64,000 bases of DNA from CAZMNY01 sp964567745 (GTDB lineage Bacteria > Planctomycetota > Planctomycetia > Pirellulales > Pirellulaceae). Made by a program: the position numbers and the translations under genes. Shown here piece after piece: positions 35,558 through 43,991 of this stretch. Numbering within the stretch: the first letter of the stretch is position 1; each line of letters starts with the position of its first letter. Under the pieces are notes generated by a model. The model saw only the letters and a list, made by a program, of their open reading frames with translations. It did not search any database and had not been told where the DNA came from. Location of the stretch: assembly GCA_964567745.1 (NCBI GenBank), contig CAZMNY010000010.1, positions 118,241 through 182,240 of the forward strand, in the 5' to 3' direction.

Positions 35558-37645
35558 ATGAACCTTTCCAAAATCAGAAACATTGGTATCTCCGCCCATA
35601 TCGATTCGGGCAAAACGACCCTTAGCGAGCGAATCCTCTTCTATTCTGGACGGATCCATAAGATCCAAGAGGTTCGTGGAGGCGATGGCGGAGCGACCAT
35701 GGACCACATGGAGTTGGAGAGGGAGCGCGGCATCACGATTACCAGCGCCGCGACCTCGGTCGAGTGGGGCGATTCGGCGATCAACTTGATCGATACGCCC
35801 GGGCACGTCGATTTCACAGTGGAAGTCGAACGCAGCCTGCGAGTTCTCGATGGCGCCATTCTCGTGCTTTGCGGCGTAGGCGGCGTGCAGACCCAGTCCC
35901 TGACGGTCGATCGTCAGATGAAACGGTACAACGTGCCTCGCCTGGCGTTCATCAATAAGCTGGATCGGACCGGTGCCGAACCTCTGCGTGTTTGCGAAGA
36001 GATTCGTGAGAAACTTGGCGCTGACGCCATTCTGATGCAGTACCCGATCGGGTTGGGCGAGGACTTCGAAGCCGTGATCGACCTGGTCGAGATGAAGGCG
36101 GTTTACTTCGACGGCGCTGAAGGCGAAGAGCTGCGGCGCGAAGAGATCCCAGCCGAGTACCTCGCCGACTCACAGGCCGCTCGAGCTCAAATGCTTGAAG
36201 CGCTGGCCATGTACAGCGACGAGATGATGGAGCTGCTGCTCTCCGAAGAGCCGATTGGCAAAGAGCTGATCCACTCGGTGGCTAAGAATGCGGTCCAGTT
36301 GCAGGGCGCGACTCCCGTGTTTCTCGGTAGTGCATTCAAGAACAAAGGTGTCCAGCTGTTGCTCGACGCCATCGTGAGATATTTGCCTTCGCCGCTCGAA
36401 CGCCAAATTAGTGCGAAGAGCTGTGACGAGGACGAGCGGAAAATCGAGTTGGTTCCCGATCCGAAAGAGCCCTTCGTGGGAATGGCCTTCAAGATCGTCG
36501 ATGATCCCTTCGGCCAATTGACCTATATGCGGATCTATCAGGGCGAGATCAAGAAGGGCGGCAGTTACATCAATCAGCGAACCGGCAAGAAAGAGCGGTT
36601 CAGCCGGATTGTGCGAATGCACGCCGATAAGCGGGAAGAAGTCGACACGTCCCAGGCCGGCGATATTGTGGCGATTATGGGAGTCGATTGCGCGAGCGGC
36701 GATACGTTTGCCGAGTTGCGCGACTTCTGTACGCTCGAAAGCATCTACGTGCCGGATCCCGTGATCAAAGTCTCGGTTAATCCACTGACGCGATCCGACG
36801 GCGACAAGTTGGGCAAGGCGTTGGCCAGATTCCGCAAGGAAGACCCCACATTCCAAGTCAGCACGGATCAGGAATCCAACGAAGTCTTGATTGCCGGCAT
36901 GGGCGAGCTGCATCTCGAGGTTTACATCGAGCGGATTCGTCGCGAGTACGGCGTCCAGGTTGAAGTCGGCGCCCCGAAAGTCAACTACCGCGAAGCTCCG
37001 CAGAAGACGGCGGAGTTCAATTACAAGCACCGTAAGCAATCTGGCGGTTCAGGTCAGTACGCCCATATCGTCGGCCGCATCGAGCCTCTGCCGGAGAAGG
37101 CGGAAGAGTCGTTCGTGTTCGAAGAGAACATTGTGCAGGGTCGAATTCCCAAGCAGTACATTCCGTCGATTGAGAAGGGGTTCCGCGAGTCGCTGCTCAA
37201 GGGACCGGTTGCGGAATACCCCGTGGTCGGCGTGAAAGTGGTTGTCGATGACGGTTCGTATCACGACGTGGATAGTTCGGACAAAGCGTTCCAAACGTGT
37301 GCTCGAGGGTGTTTCCGCGAGACCTTCAAAGCGACCAAGCCGACGCTGCTCGAACCGATTATGAAGATGGCGGTCGAGTGTCCGGAGGAGTATCAAGGCA
37401 ACGTGACCGGCGACTTGATTTCTCGGCGAGCGATCGTCGTCTCGTCCGAAGTCCGCGAAGCGGTTTCCTACTTGGACGTCGAGATTCCCTTGGCCGAAAC
37501 AGTCGGTTACATTTCGCGAATTCGCAGCCTGACAAAAGGCCAAGGCGATTTCACGATGGAGCTGTTCGCCTACCGCAAGATCCCGGCCAACATCCAAGAA
37601 GATGTGATTGCCGAGCGCAAAGAACAACTCGTCGGCGCCAAGTAA
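35558..37645 (+). CDS. fusA: Elongation factor G (spdEFG1/mitochondrial EFG1-like)
   Basis: 695 residues. It is the translocation GTPase of the ribosome. G1 is AHIDSGKTT, switch II DTPGHVDF, G4 NKLD, and domains II-V follow in full. Features such as EVRGGDGGATMDHMELERERGITI resemble mitochondrial EFG1 and its spirochaete/planctomycete/delta relatives more than ordinary bacterial EF-G (family knowledge, judged by eye). It is not next to rpsL, rpsG or tuf, consistent with a paralogue outside the str operon. Whether it is the main translocase or a second form cannot be told here. Confidence 0.92.
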   Translation: MNLSKIRNIGISAHIDSGKTTLSERILFYSGRIHKIQEVRGGDGGATMDHMELERERGITITSAATSVEWGDSAINLIDTPGHVDFTVEVERSLRVLDGAILVLCGVGGVQTQSLTVDRQMKRYNVPRLAFINKLDRTGAEPLRVCEEIREKLGADAILMQYPIGLGEDFEAVIDLVEMKAVYFDGAEGEELRREEIPAEYLADSQAARAQMLEALAMYSDEMMELLLSEEPIGKELIHSVAKNAVQLQGATPVFLGSAFKNKGVQLLLDAIVRYLPSPLERQISAKSCDEDERKIELVPDPKEPFVGMAFKIVDDPFGQLTYMRIYQGEIKKGGSYINQRTGKKERFSRIVRMHADKREEVDTSQAGDIVAIMGVDCASGDTFAELRDFCTLESIYVPDPVIKVSVNPLTRSDGDKLGKALARFRKEDPTFQVSTDQESNEVLIAGMGELHLEVYIERIRREYGVQVEVGAPKVNYREAPQKTAEFNYKHRKQSGGSGQYAHIVGRIEPLPEKAEESFVFEENIVQGRIPKQYIPSIEKGFRESLLKGPVAEYPVVGVKVVVDDGSYHDVDSSDKAFQTCARGCFRETFKATKPTLLEPIMKMAVECPEEYQGNVTGDLISRRAIVVSSEVREAVSYLDVEIPLAETVGYISRIRSLTKGQGDFTMELFAYRKIPANIQEDVIAERKEQLVGAK

Positions 37646-37711
37646 CTCGTGACGCGAGTCGACTAGCTGCCGCACTTGTCGCCTTCGGTCAACGATTCGG
37701 TTTTCGCTTCC

Positions 37712-37999
37712 ATGCTTCGGCGTATCAAGTTCTGGCTAGGAATCTCGGAAAAACAGCGCTGCCCAATCTGCAGTGATGACGTGCCTTTCGTTGCGCGATA
37801 CCCAGACTATGTTTGCCTAGATTGTCGTGAGCGAGCCGTTGATTTCCACGGTCGCCGGATCGAGTTTCTTAACGTTGATCATAGCGGTGGGTTGGTCGGC
37901 AGAGGTATCGCGAGACTCAGGAACCATACCACGACCATGATTGCTTCATTGACGAACAACGTTGCCGGGCTGATGAAGCCCATTTTCGCGGAATCGTAA
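37712..37999 (+). CDS. Small zinc-ribbon protein
   Basis: 95 residues from the ATG at 37712; a TTG at 37676 would add 12. It has CPIC and CLDC pairs (RCPICSDD...YVCLDCRERA), a treble-clef or ribbon arrangement, then a basic, partly amphipathic tail. I do not recognise the family. It follows fusA after 66 bases and could be co-transcribed. A MITE-like element begins 21 bases after its stop. Confidence 0.55.
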   Translation: MLRRIKFWLGISEKQRCPICSDDVPFVARYPDYVCLDCRERAVDFHGRRIEFLNVDHSGGLVGRGIARLRNHTTTMIASLTNNVAGLMKPIFAES

Positions 38000-38020
38000 T
38001 CCGGAAATGCAAACACTAGT

Positions 38021-38128
38021 CTAGTGCTGCGTTACGCCTTAGTTTTAGGGTGGCGCACCCGATTCGCCGTGGCGGGCGTTGACCAAACGAATTGTCGATC
38101 CCAATTCCAAGCTGTAACACAGCACTAG
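38021..38128. mobile_element. 108-bp MITE-like element with CTAG ends (copy C)
   Basis: Exactly the reverse complement of copy B (18586-18693) over all 108 bases, CTAG to CTAG. The left border reads CACTAGT-CTAG, where the first CACTAG resembles an element end, hinting at an earlier insertion or excision at this site. There is no transposase gene. Recent movement is implied by complete identity with copy B. Confidence 0.85.
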
Positions 38129-38545
38129 GGATATGGCGGCGCACGCTTCGGCCTTTCCCTCTCGCGCGTCGGAGGAGAGACCGCTTGTTCTTGCGTCTTT
38201 CCGATCTGTCATCGCCGGGTCTCTCGTATCTGTCGAGGCGCGAAGCTGGCCGTGAGCGAGAATCCAAATCTAGCCGTCTCTCCGCCGATGCGTGAGGGTC
38301 CGGGAGAGACTGCAATGCGATGGGCAGCCAAGCTCATTTGCCTGCTCTCGATGGCAAGGATGGGTTGATCGCCAGACGCCCAAGATGGGACGATTGTGAT
38401 AACCGGCCTTTCTGGCGCGCCTGGGCTCGCCCCGCCCGGCTGCCTGCTGTGCCGGAAAAAACGCGACGATTGGCCTCGAACCGCCTATACTGGGTGGTTA
38501 GAGCGGGATTCCCGATGGCAGTACCTTTGCGAGGCCTTGAGACCG
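38129..38545. other. Intergenic region after MITE copy C
   Basis: 417 bases between the element and the HEAT protein start. Overlapping frames exist on both strands, but none looks like protein or has a start signal. I see no clear promoter or RNA gene. Confidence 0.35.
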
Positions 38546-39751
38546 ATGAATCCGACGCGATTTTCACTGGTATGGCTAGTCGCATTCTGTCTTGCAGGCA
38601 GCGCCGGTGCCGAGACGTTCGTGCTCAACAATGGCGGCTTGGTGGAGGGCGAATTGCTCAATGCCGACGAGGTGCCTCGAGTCACCTACGTCGTTCGAAC
38701 ATCGCTGGGCAAAATCTCATTGCCGAAGCGACAGGTCCGTTTGGTCCGCGGTGAGTCGGCCGCTCAAAATTGGTATCGGGACACCTTGAAGAAGATGCCG
38801 GATACGCTCGACGGCAACTGGAAGATGGCGGAGTTGTGCCGTGAGAAGCGGCTGACCGATGAGCGCCGCGTGCACATGGAAAACGTGCTGACTTTCGACA
38901 CGAACCATGAGGGAGCGAGGCGCGGTCTGGGCTACACCCATCTGGACAAGAGTTGGATTCGCACCGACCTGTGGATGATGAAGCAAGGGCTTGTCAGGCG
39001 AAACAGCGAATGGCGAGCGCCGCAAGAACATTTCATTCTCGAGATGGCTCGTAAGAATGATGCAGCAACCAAGGAGTGGTATCGATCGGTAAAGCGATGG
39101 CATTCCTGGCTCGGCAAGAAACGACATACCGAAGGCCTCAGGAGCTTTGCCCAGATCAAAGATCCGCTGGCGGCCGACGCGCTCGTCAATCTGCTTGAAG
39201 ATGAAAACAATAGGGACGTCAAGTTATTGTTGGTCGCCACCCTTTCGCGGCTCAATAGCGGCGCTGGAGTCGGCGCGTTCCTGAAGATGGCGATGAGCGA
39301 GCAAGATCCTGATGTCGCGGACGCCTGTATCGACAGTCTTGTAAAGTTCGGCGGCTATCAGGCTTCCGCATTCTTGATGGGCAAAGGCGGGTTGCTGAAT
39401 GCGGACAACAAAGTTGTCAACCGCGCCGCCGCAGTGCTCGCTCGACTCAAAGATGATGAAGCCGTTCCCGCTTTGATCGAAGCGCTCGTGACGAAGCACA
39501 AGTTCATTCTGAAGCCGGGTGGCGGGGCGCCAGGGTCGATCAATCCAATCTTTGGCGGCAACGGCGGCGGCGGACTCAACATGGGCGGAAAGGCGAAAAT
39601 CATTCGCCGAGACGTGCAGAATCCGAAAGTCCACGCTGCCTTGATGTCGCTCGTTGGCAATGTCGATTTCAAGTACGACAAAGTCGCCTGGAAACGCTGG
39701 TTGGCAAACGAGCAGACGCCCAAGAATGTCAATCTTCGCCGCGAGTTCTAA
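38546..39751 (+). CDS. Secreted HEAT-like protein with Gly-rich insert
   Basis: 401 residues from the ATG at 38546, giving a clean signal peptide (MNPTRFSLVWLVAFCLAGSAGA, cleavage before ETF). A short beta-rich N-terminal region resembles other planctomycete exported proteins (FVLNNGGLVEGELLN...KISLPKRQVRLV). It is followed by HEAT-type helices (for example ADALVNLLEDENNRDVKLLLVATLSRL). A glycine-rich loop (GGGAPGSINPIFGGNGGGGL) lies near residue 340. No enzymatic motif is seen; the role is unknown. A frame from 38396 is longer, but its extra part is not protein-like. Confidence 0.8.
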   Translation: MNPTRFSLVWLVAFCLAGSAGAETFVLNNGGLVEGELLNADEVPRVTYVVRTSLGKISLPKRQVRLVRGESAAQNWYRDTLKKMPDTLDGNWKMAELCREKRLTDERRVHMENVLTFDTNHEGARRGLGYTHLDKSWIRTDLWMMKQGLVRRNSEWRAPQEHFILEMARKNDAATKEWYRSVKRWHSWLGKKRHTEGLRSFAQIKDPLAADALVNLLEDENNRDVKLLLVATLSRLNSGAGVGAFLKMAMSEQDPDVADACIDSLVKFGGYQASAFLMGKGGLLNADNKVVNRAAAVLARLKDDEAVPALIEALVTKHKFILKPGGGAPGSINPIFGGNGGGGLNMGGKAKIIRRDVQNPKVHAALMSLVGNVDFKYDKVAWKRWLANEQTPKNVNLRREF

Positions 39752-39836
39752 ACGCTCGACTCGCGCTGAGTACCGTCGCACCTCGCTCTTCAAGTGAGAT
39801 CTTGCAGCTGCGAGCTGCAGCGAACTGCATGTCGTG

Positions 39837-40808
39837 CTAGGGCAACAATTGCCGCACGAATTTGACCTTGGGCTGACCTCCGCGGAGCCCTTTGACTTGC
39901 AGTAGCTCGGCGACGTACCGCTGCGTTTTGCGTTTCTCGGGGACTCGAAAGTTGTCCCCTTTCTGAAGAATCGGTCGCTGGTCGGGCATGTCGCCGAACG
40001 CTTTCGTGCCGGCCGCTTGGCAGGGGAACCAATGCTGTTTGTTCTCGTCATCGACAAGCATGAATTCAGGGTAACAATGCCCGGGCACCCAGACGGTTCT
40101 GGCTGGGATCTTGTTTGCTCGACAGAGGGCGATAAACAGAGACGTTAGTTCTTCGCAATCGCCGTCGCCGTCTTCGAGAGCTGCGAGTGCGCCTTTGAGT
40201 TTTCCATCTTTGTATTTCACTCGCTCTCGCACCCAGTCGTAGATGGCTTCGACTTTTTCCCAGTGAAGGCGATCGTCCATCCCTTCGACGGCTTCCCGCG
40301 CGGCCTTGCGGATCTTACTGTTGCGGACCTCGATGTACGGGCTCTCCGCCAAATAGGTGCGGACATTGCGTGGGGCCCGTTTGGGGATTTTGAACACGCT
40401 GACATCTTTCGGACCGATGATGGCGGCTCGCGTGACCTCAAAGGTAACCATGGCACCGACAGTTTGCCCGGCGGGAATCGACGGAATCGCGATCAGCATC
40501 TGCTTGACACCGTTATCAAGCATCCGGTAGCTAACTCGAGCTCCAGGGGAGATATCCTCTTCGTCGATCCGAACTTGCTGCTCGGGCCAGTCGGTCGGAA
40601 CCGGCACGGTCGCCAGGACACCCGTGCATGGGCCGCCTGCGGCTGTGATCATGACGCCGCATTTCCACCTTTGAGTGACAGGCTCGCCAAGCGAGATCCC
40701 TCTCGATGGCCGTTCGCCGAATTGGGCGTCGACGCGACTGGGATTGAGAGGTTGAATCGCCAGAGAGAGAATCAGAGTTAGCAATGCAAGCGACGTCGAG
40801 CGCGACAT
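39837..40808 (-). CDS. Secreted transglutaminase-like protein
   Basis: 323 residues from the ATG at 40806-40808. The signal peptide is MSRSTSLALLTLILSLAIQ. The C-terminal half carries a transglutaminase-like (papain-fold) core: GDGDCEELTSLFIALCRANKIPAR holds the catalytic Cys and VPGHCYPEFMLVDD the His and Asp. Bacterial members are mostly proteases or peptidoglycan/peptide hydrolases rather than crosslinkers. The N-terminal half (about 30-190) is beta-rich and looks like the companion domain often seen with this core. It is convergent with the HEAT protein gene. Confidence 0.85.
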   Translation of the reverse strand: MSRSTSLALLTLILSLAIQPLNPSRVDAQFGERPSRGISLGEPVTQRWKCGVMITAAGGPCTGVLATVPVPTDWPEQQVRIDEEDISPGARVSYRMLDNGVKQMLIAIPSIPAGQTVGAMVTFEVTRAAIIGPKDVSVFKIPKRAPRNVRTYLAESPYIEVRNSKIRKAAREAVEGMDDRLHWEKVEAIYDWVRERVKYKDGKLKGALAALEDGDGDCEELTSLFIALCRANKIPARTVWVPGHCYPEFMLVDDENKQHWFPCQAAGTKAFGDMPDQRPILQKGDNFRVPEKRKTQRYVAELLQVKGLRGGQPKVKFVRQLLP

Positions 40809-41244
40809 GTCTCGTCTCCATCGGTTCGAATGGGAGCTCCGGTCTTCGCGTTTTTCGATCGCGCGGAAGGGCGAGGGTCCGGATCCGCTAGGGGCGAGCC
40901 GTGGCGGCAGCGGCCCTAGCACTCCATTCTAGTTAGAGCGTAAGCGGCCTGCGCCGAACGCGAATCACGACAAGCTCGGCGTATTCGTCGCGCGCGTAGG
41001 CACCGCTCGTGCGCTGGATGCGACGGTCTATTCGTCATTCCAGACCCGTTGAGCCAGACCTATCGGTCAACCCATGGCTTGCTCGGATGGCGGCGGTACT
41101 CAACCTCAACGATCGTATCGCTCGGCAAAATGGCCAGCTGCGGTCGCGCCGGGAACGCCGAAATTGGTCAACGGTCCTGAGCTGCGGCCTCGCCTTCTTT
41201 TGCGAGGATCCGTGTCGAGCTGGTTTCGCCGCGACAAGCCGAGT
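40809..41244. other. Intergenic region
   Basis: 436 bases between two minus-strand genes. It contains no frame that looks like protein, no recognisable RNA gene and no clear terminator. It may hold the promoter of the transglutaminase-like gene. Confidence 0.35.
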
Positions 41245-41457
41245 TTACTCACGCGTGCTCGAGCGGCCAGCCGGAATGTCTTCGATTGCGCCTTGATCGA
41301 CGACGCCATCGTACATCATGCCATCGTAGACGCCGTTTTGGCATGGATCACAGCAGTCGCCGCGATTCCATCGGCACATCGATAGTAGTCCGCCGTTGCA
41401 ACCGGTGAAGGTCAGGGCGAGAACGGTCAATGCGGTAGTTGCGAGTAGCCTCTTCAT
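41245..41457 (-). CDS. Very small Cys-rich lipoprotein
   Basis: 70 residues from the ATG at 41455-41457. A lipoprotein signal (MKRLLATTALTVLALTFTGC) is followed by a short mature part with CRWNRGDCCDPCQNG and YDGMMYDG. It is typical of the many small planctomycete lipoproteins without known role. The upstream region is AT-rich and holds a palindrome (41614-41634) that could serve either this gene or the divergent hydrolase. Confidence 0.7.
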   Translation of the reverse strand: MKRLLATTALTVLALTFTGCNGGLLSMCRWNRGDCCDPCQNGVYDGMMYDGVVDQGAIEDIPAGRSSTRE

Positions 41458-41613
41458 GACAGTGACTCCGATTTTGGCGATTCTTCGTACAGACAAGAGG
41501 CTGTGGGCGTAAAACTCTACATCACAGCGTAGGTCGTGCAAGCAACTTGCTGCACTTTTTCACCAAGCCGCAAATTTTTCCTGCAACACACATGTTTTCT
41601 AATCGCATCATGT

Positions 41614-41634
41614 TGAAAATAAGCTACATTTTCA
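41614..41634. promoter_or_regulatory. Palindrome in divergent promoter region
   Basis: TGAAAAT and ATTTTCA, 7 bp each, flank a 7-base spacer. The surrounding sequence is much more AT-rich than the rest of the window and lies between two divergent starts (41457 and 41691). This is operator-like; the regulator is unknown. Confidence 0.35.
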
Positions 41635-41690
41635 CACCCAAGTTTTGACGTGATCAATTGACGCCGTATCCCGCCCAAGACGAACTCGCA

Positions 41691-42818
41691 ATGTTTCATC
41701 GGCTGGCAACCTTGTTATCGATCGCGGTGCTCCGCGTTGCCAGCGCCGCGCTGCGCTTTCGCGATGGCTCGATCCGTCGCACCTTGCCGATCATGATTGC
41801 GATACTTGCCGTCGTCGCGCTTACGCCGCACCGAGGCGTACTGTCGGCAGACAATGCTGGCCGCGACGTTTCGACGGAAGTTTCCAGCGGGCCCGACGTC
41901 GCAGCCGCACAGAAAGACTCGGCTCTTTCAATCGAGCCCAGCGTACGACCTGCTAACGGAGTCCGTCTGCAAGATTCGGTCTGGATGATAAGTACTCGCT
42001 CGATGTCGTGTAGCAACAAGAACGCGGGCGATCCCGAAGTGTTTCGCTTGGACGGACTCGTTTGGGTCAACGTCGAACGAAACGAGTTGATTGATTCGCT
42101 GACGAGCGGTGAGATCGTCATTTACGTGCATGGCAATCGGATGGAGTTCTACAACGCCGCTGAGCGCGGCCGGCGTTATTACGAGCAGCTCGCCGCTTCT
42201 GAGCCCCCGCCAATTCGATTTATCATTTGGTCCTGGCCAAGCGATCAGATTAAGCGCGCGTTCAATGACGTTCGTGCTAAGGCGGCGCGAGCCGATTGCG
42301 AAGCCGAGTTCTTGGCTGAGTTTCTTCAATCGGTCCCCACCGAATCGACGATCTTGATGATCGGTTTCAGTTTTGGCGCCAGAGTCATCTCGGGCGCGCT
42401 GCAACACGCGGCGGAGACGCAAATGGCTTGCCCTCAAGCTCGAGTCGTCTTCGTGGCCCCAGCGCTGGCAACGGGATGGCTCGGGCCGAACCAGCACCAC
42501 TGGCTTGCCTGGGAGAAAATGGAGAGCTTGCTGATCTTCTACAACTCGTGCGATCGAGCGCTCAAACGATTCCGCTTTAGCGATCCCTGTTTTCAACCAG
42601 AAGCGCTCGGCTACACCGGACCCTGGTGGGCTTCCCAGGTGCCGAGTCGTGTCGAGCACGAAGATACGTGTAGCCTGATCGGCAAGGCCCACACTGAAGC
42701 CAACTATCTGGCGTCCACCTATCTGATGAACCGCGTCCGCGGATTTCTCGATCTGAGCCGCGATTTCACTCAGGAACTCGGGCAAGAGCCGCCCACCGAG
42801 CTCACCTACCGCGACTGA
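41691..42818 (+). CDS. Membrane-anchored or exported alpha/beta hydrolase (DUF900-like)
   Basis: 375 residues from the ATG at 41691 (a TTG at 41658 would add 11). A hydrophobic stretch (about IMIAILAVVALTP, residues 34-46) suggests an uncleaved anchor or late signal. The catalytic part has VIYVHGNRME (oxyanion region), the nucleophile elbow IGFSFGARV (Ser), FVAPALATGW, and a His near KAHTEANYL. The DUF900-type fold with the VHGN motif fits a lipase/esterase-like enzyme; the substrate is unknown. Confidence 0.78.
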   Translation: MFHRLATLLSIAVLRVASAALRFRDGSIRRTLPIMIAILAVVALTPHRGVLSADNAGRDVSTEVSSGPDVAAAQKDSALSIEPSVRPANGVRLQDSVWMISTRSMSCSNKNAGDPEVFRLDGLVWVNVERNELIDSLTSGEIVIYVHGNRMEFYNAAERGRRYYEQLAASEPPPIRFIIWSWPSDQIKRAFNDVRAKAARADCEAEFLAEFLQSVPTESTILMIGFSFGARVISGALQHAAETQMACPQARVVFVAPALATGWLGPNQHHWLAWEKMESLLIFYNSCDRALKRFRFSDPCFQPEALGYTGPWWASQVPSRVEHEDTCSLIGKAHTEANYLASTYLMNRVRGFLDLSRDFTQELGQEPPTELTYRD

Positions 42819-42985
42819 ACTCTGTCAGACCGCAAAGGCGTCGTCGTCGCCGATTTCGCTCGAGATTTCTTGAGAGCGGGTGCCAAAAGTCGGGCTCTCC
42901 AACTAGCACGTCGAGCCACTTTCGGCACAATGGGTTACTACGTCGATCCGTTTCGGATCGATCCCGCCCGCTACTTTGGTCCGAC

Positions 42986-43942
42986 ATGCTATCAGCGATT
43001 CTCAACGGAAAACGCCTTCCCGCCAGCGAGTTAACGGTTCCTGTTTCCGACGCCGGGTTTGTCCTTGGCGCCACGGTCGCCGAACAGATTCGCACGTTCG
43101 ACGGCAAACTCTACCGGCTTGATGACCATATTGCTCGGTTGCACCGATCGATGGAGATCATCGGAGTCAGCCTTCCTCATTCCTCCGAATCGCTGTGCTC
43201 GATGGCCACCGAATTGGCGGCCGAGAACTGGCGGAGGATGAACGACGAGGCCAAGGAATCAGGCGGATCGGGCCCCGGAGACATTGGCCTGTGCGTCTTC
43301 GTGACACCCGGCGGATATCCGACTCTCGAGCCAGAGCCGTCCGGGCCGATGTTGGCCATGCATACCTATCCCTTGCCCTTCAAGCTCTGGGCCGAAAAGT
43401 ATGGACAGGGGCAGAGGCTGAGCATCGTGGGAGTGCGGCAGGCGCCGTTGGCATGTTGGCCGGCCGAGCTGAAGTGCCGCAGCCGAATGCACTATTTTCT
43501 GGCCGATCGAGAGGCCCGCGCGATGGATTCGGAGAGCCGGGCTTTGCTACTCGATATAGACGGATGCGTCGCGGAGACTTCCACAGCGAACCTGCTCCTC
43601 TACAACAAGGGCGAGGGGTTATTGTCTCCGCCGACCGAGAAGATCTTGCCGGGGATTAGCGTTGCGATTGCCGGTGAACTTGCCGCGAAACTCGAGATCC
43701 CTTTCGCCCATCGCGATCTGACGGCGGACGATGTCAGGCAAGCCGATGAGGCGATTCTTTGCAGCACATCGGTCTGTATGTTGCCGGTCAGTCACGTCGA
43801 CGGACTGAAAGTCGGTGGGGACGATGCGAGTCCGTTTCAGGCGGGATCGATTTTCACGTCGCTACTTACCGCTTGGAGCGACGACGTTGGAATTGACATT
43901 CGACAGCAGGCGCTGCGATTTGCCGAAACAGCCAATCGCTGA
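42986..43942 (+). CDS. Aminotransferase class IV (IlvE/PabC-like)
   Basis: 318 residues of the fold type IV PLP family. VPVSDAGFVLGATVAEQIRTF at the start, the PLP lysine in ELKCRSRMHYFLADREA, and the phosphate-cup segment ETSTANLLLY are visible. The C-terminal LCSTSVCMLPVSHVDG replaces the more usual LTGT motif. It is distinct from the ilvE at 2251. It could be a branched-chain transaminase, a D-amino-acid transaminase or aminodeoxychorismate lyase; the sequence does not decide. A non-canonical insertion rich in Gly/Pro lies around residue 95. Confidence 0.83.
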   Translation: MLSAILNGKRLPASELTVPVSDAGFVLGATVAEQIRTFDGKLYRLDDHIARLHRSMEIIGVSLPHSSESLCSMATELAAENWRRMNDEAKESGGSGPGDIGLCVFVTPGGYPTLEPEPSGPMLAMHTYPLPFKLWAEKYGQGQRLSIVGVRQAPLACWPAELKCRSRMHYFLADREARAMDSESRALLLDIDGCVAETSTANLLLYNKGEGLLSPPTEKILPGISVAIAGELAAKLEIPFAHRDLTADDVRQADEAILCSTSVCMLPVSHVDGLKVGGDDASPFQAGSIFTSLLTAWSDDVGIDIRQQALRFAETANR

Positions 43943-43991
43943 GGCCATTCGACGAGCCCATTCGATAACCACTGTTCTCATCGTTCGCCGC

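Noticed and set aside
40820..40850. A GGTTCGAA sequence resembling a tRNA T-arm
   Set aside because: No acceptor, D-arm or anticodon stem can be built around it on either strand.
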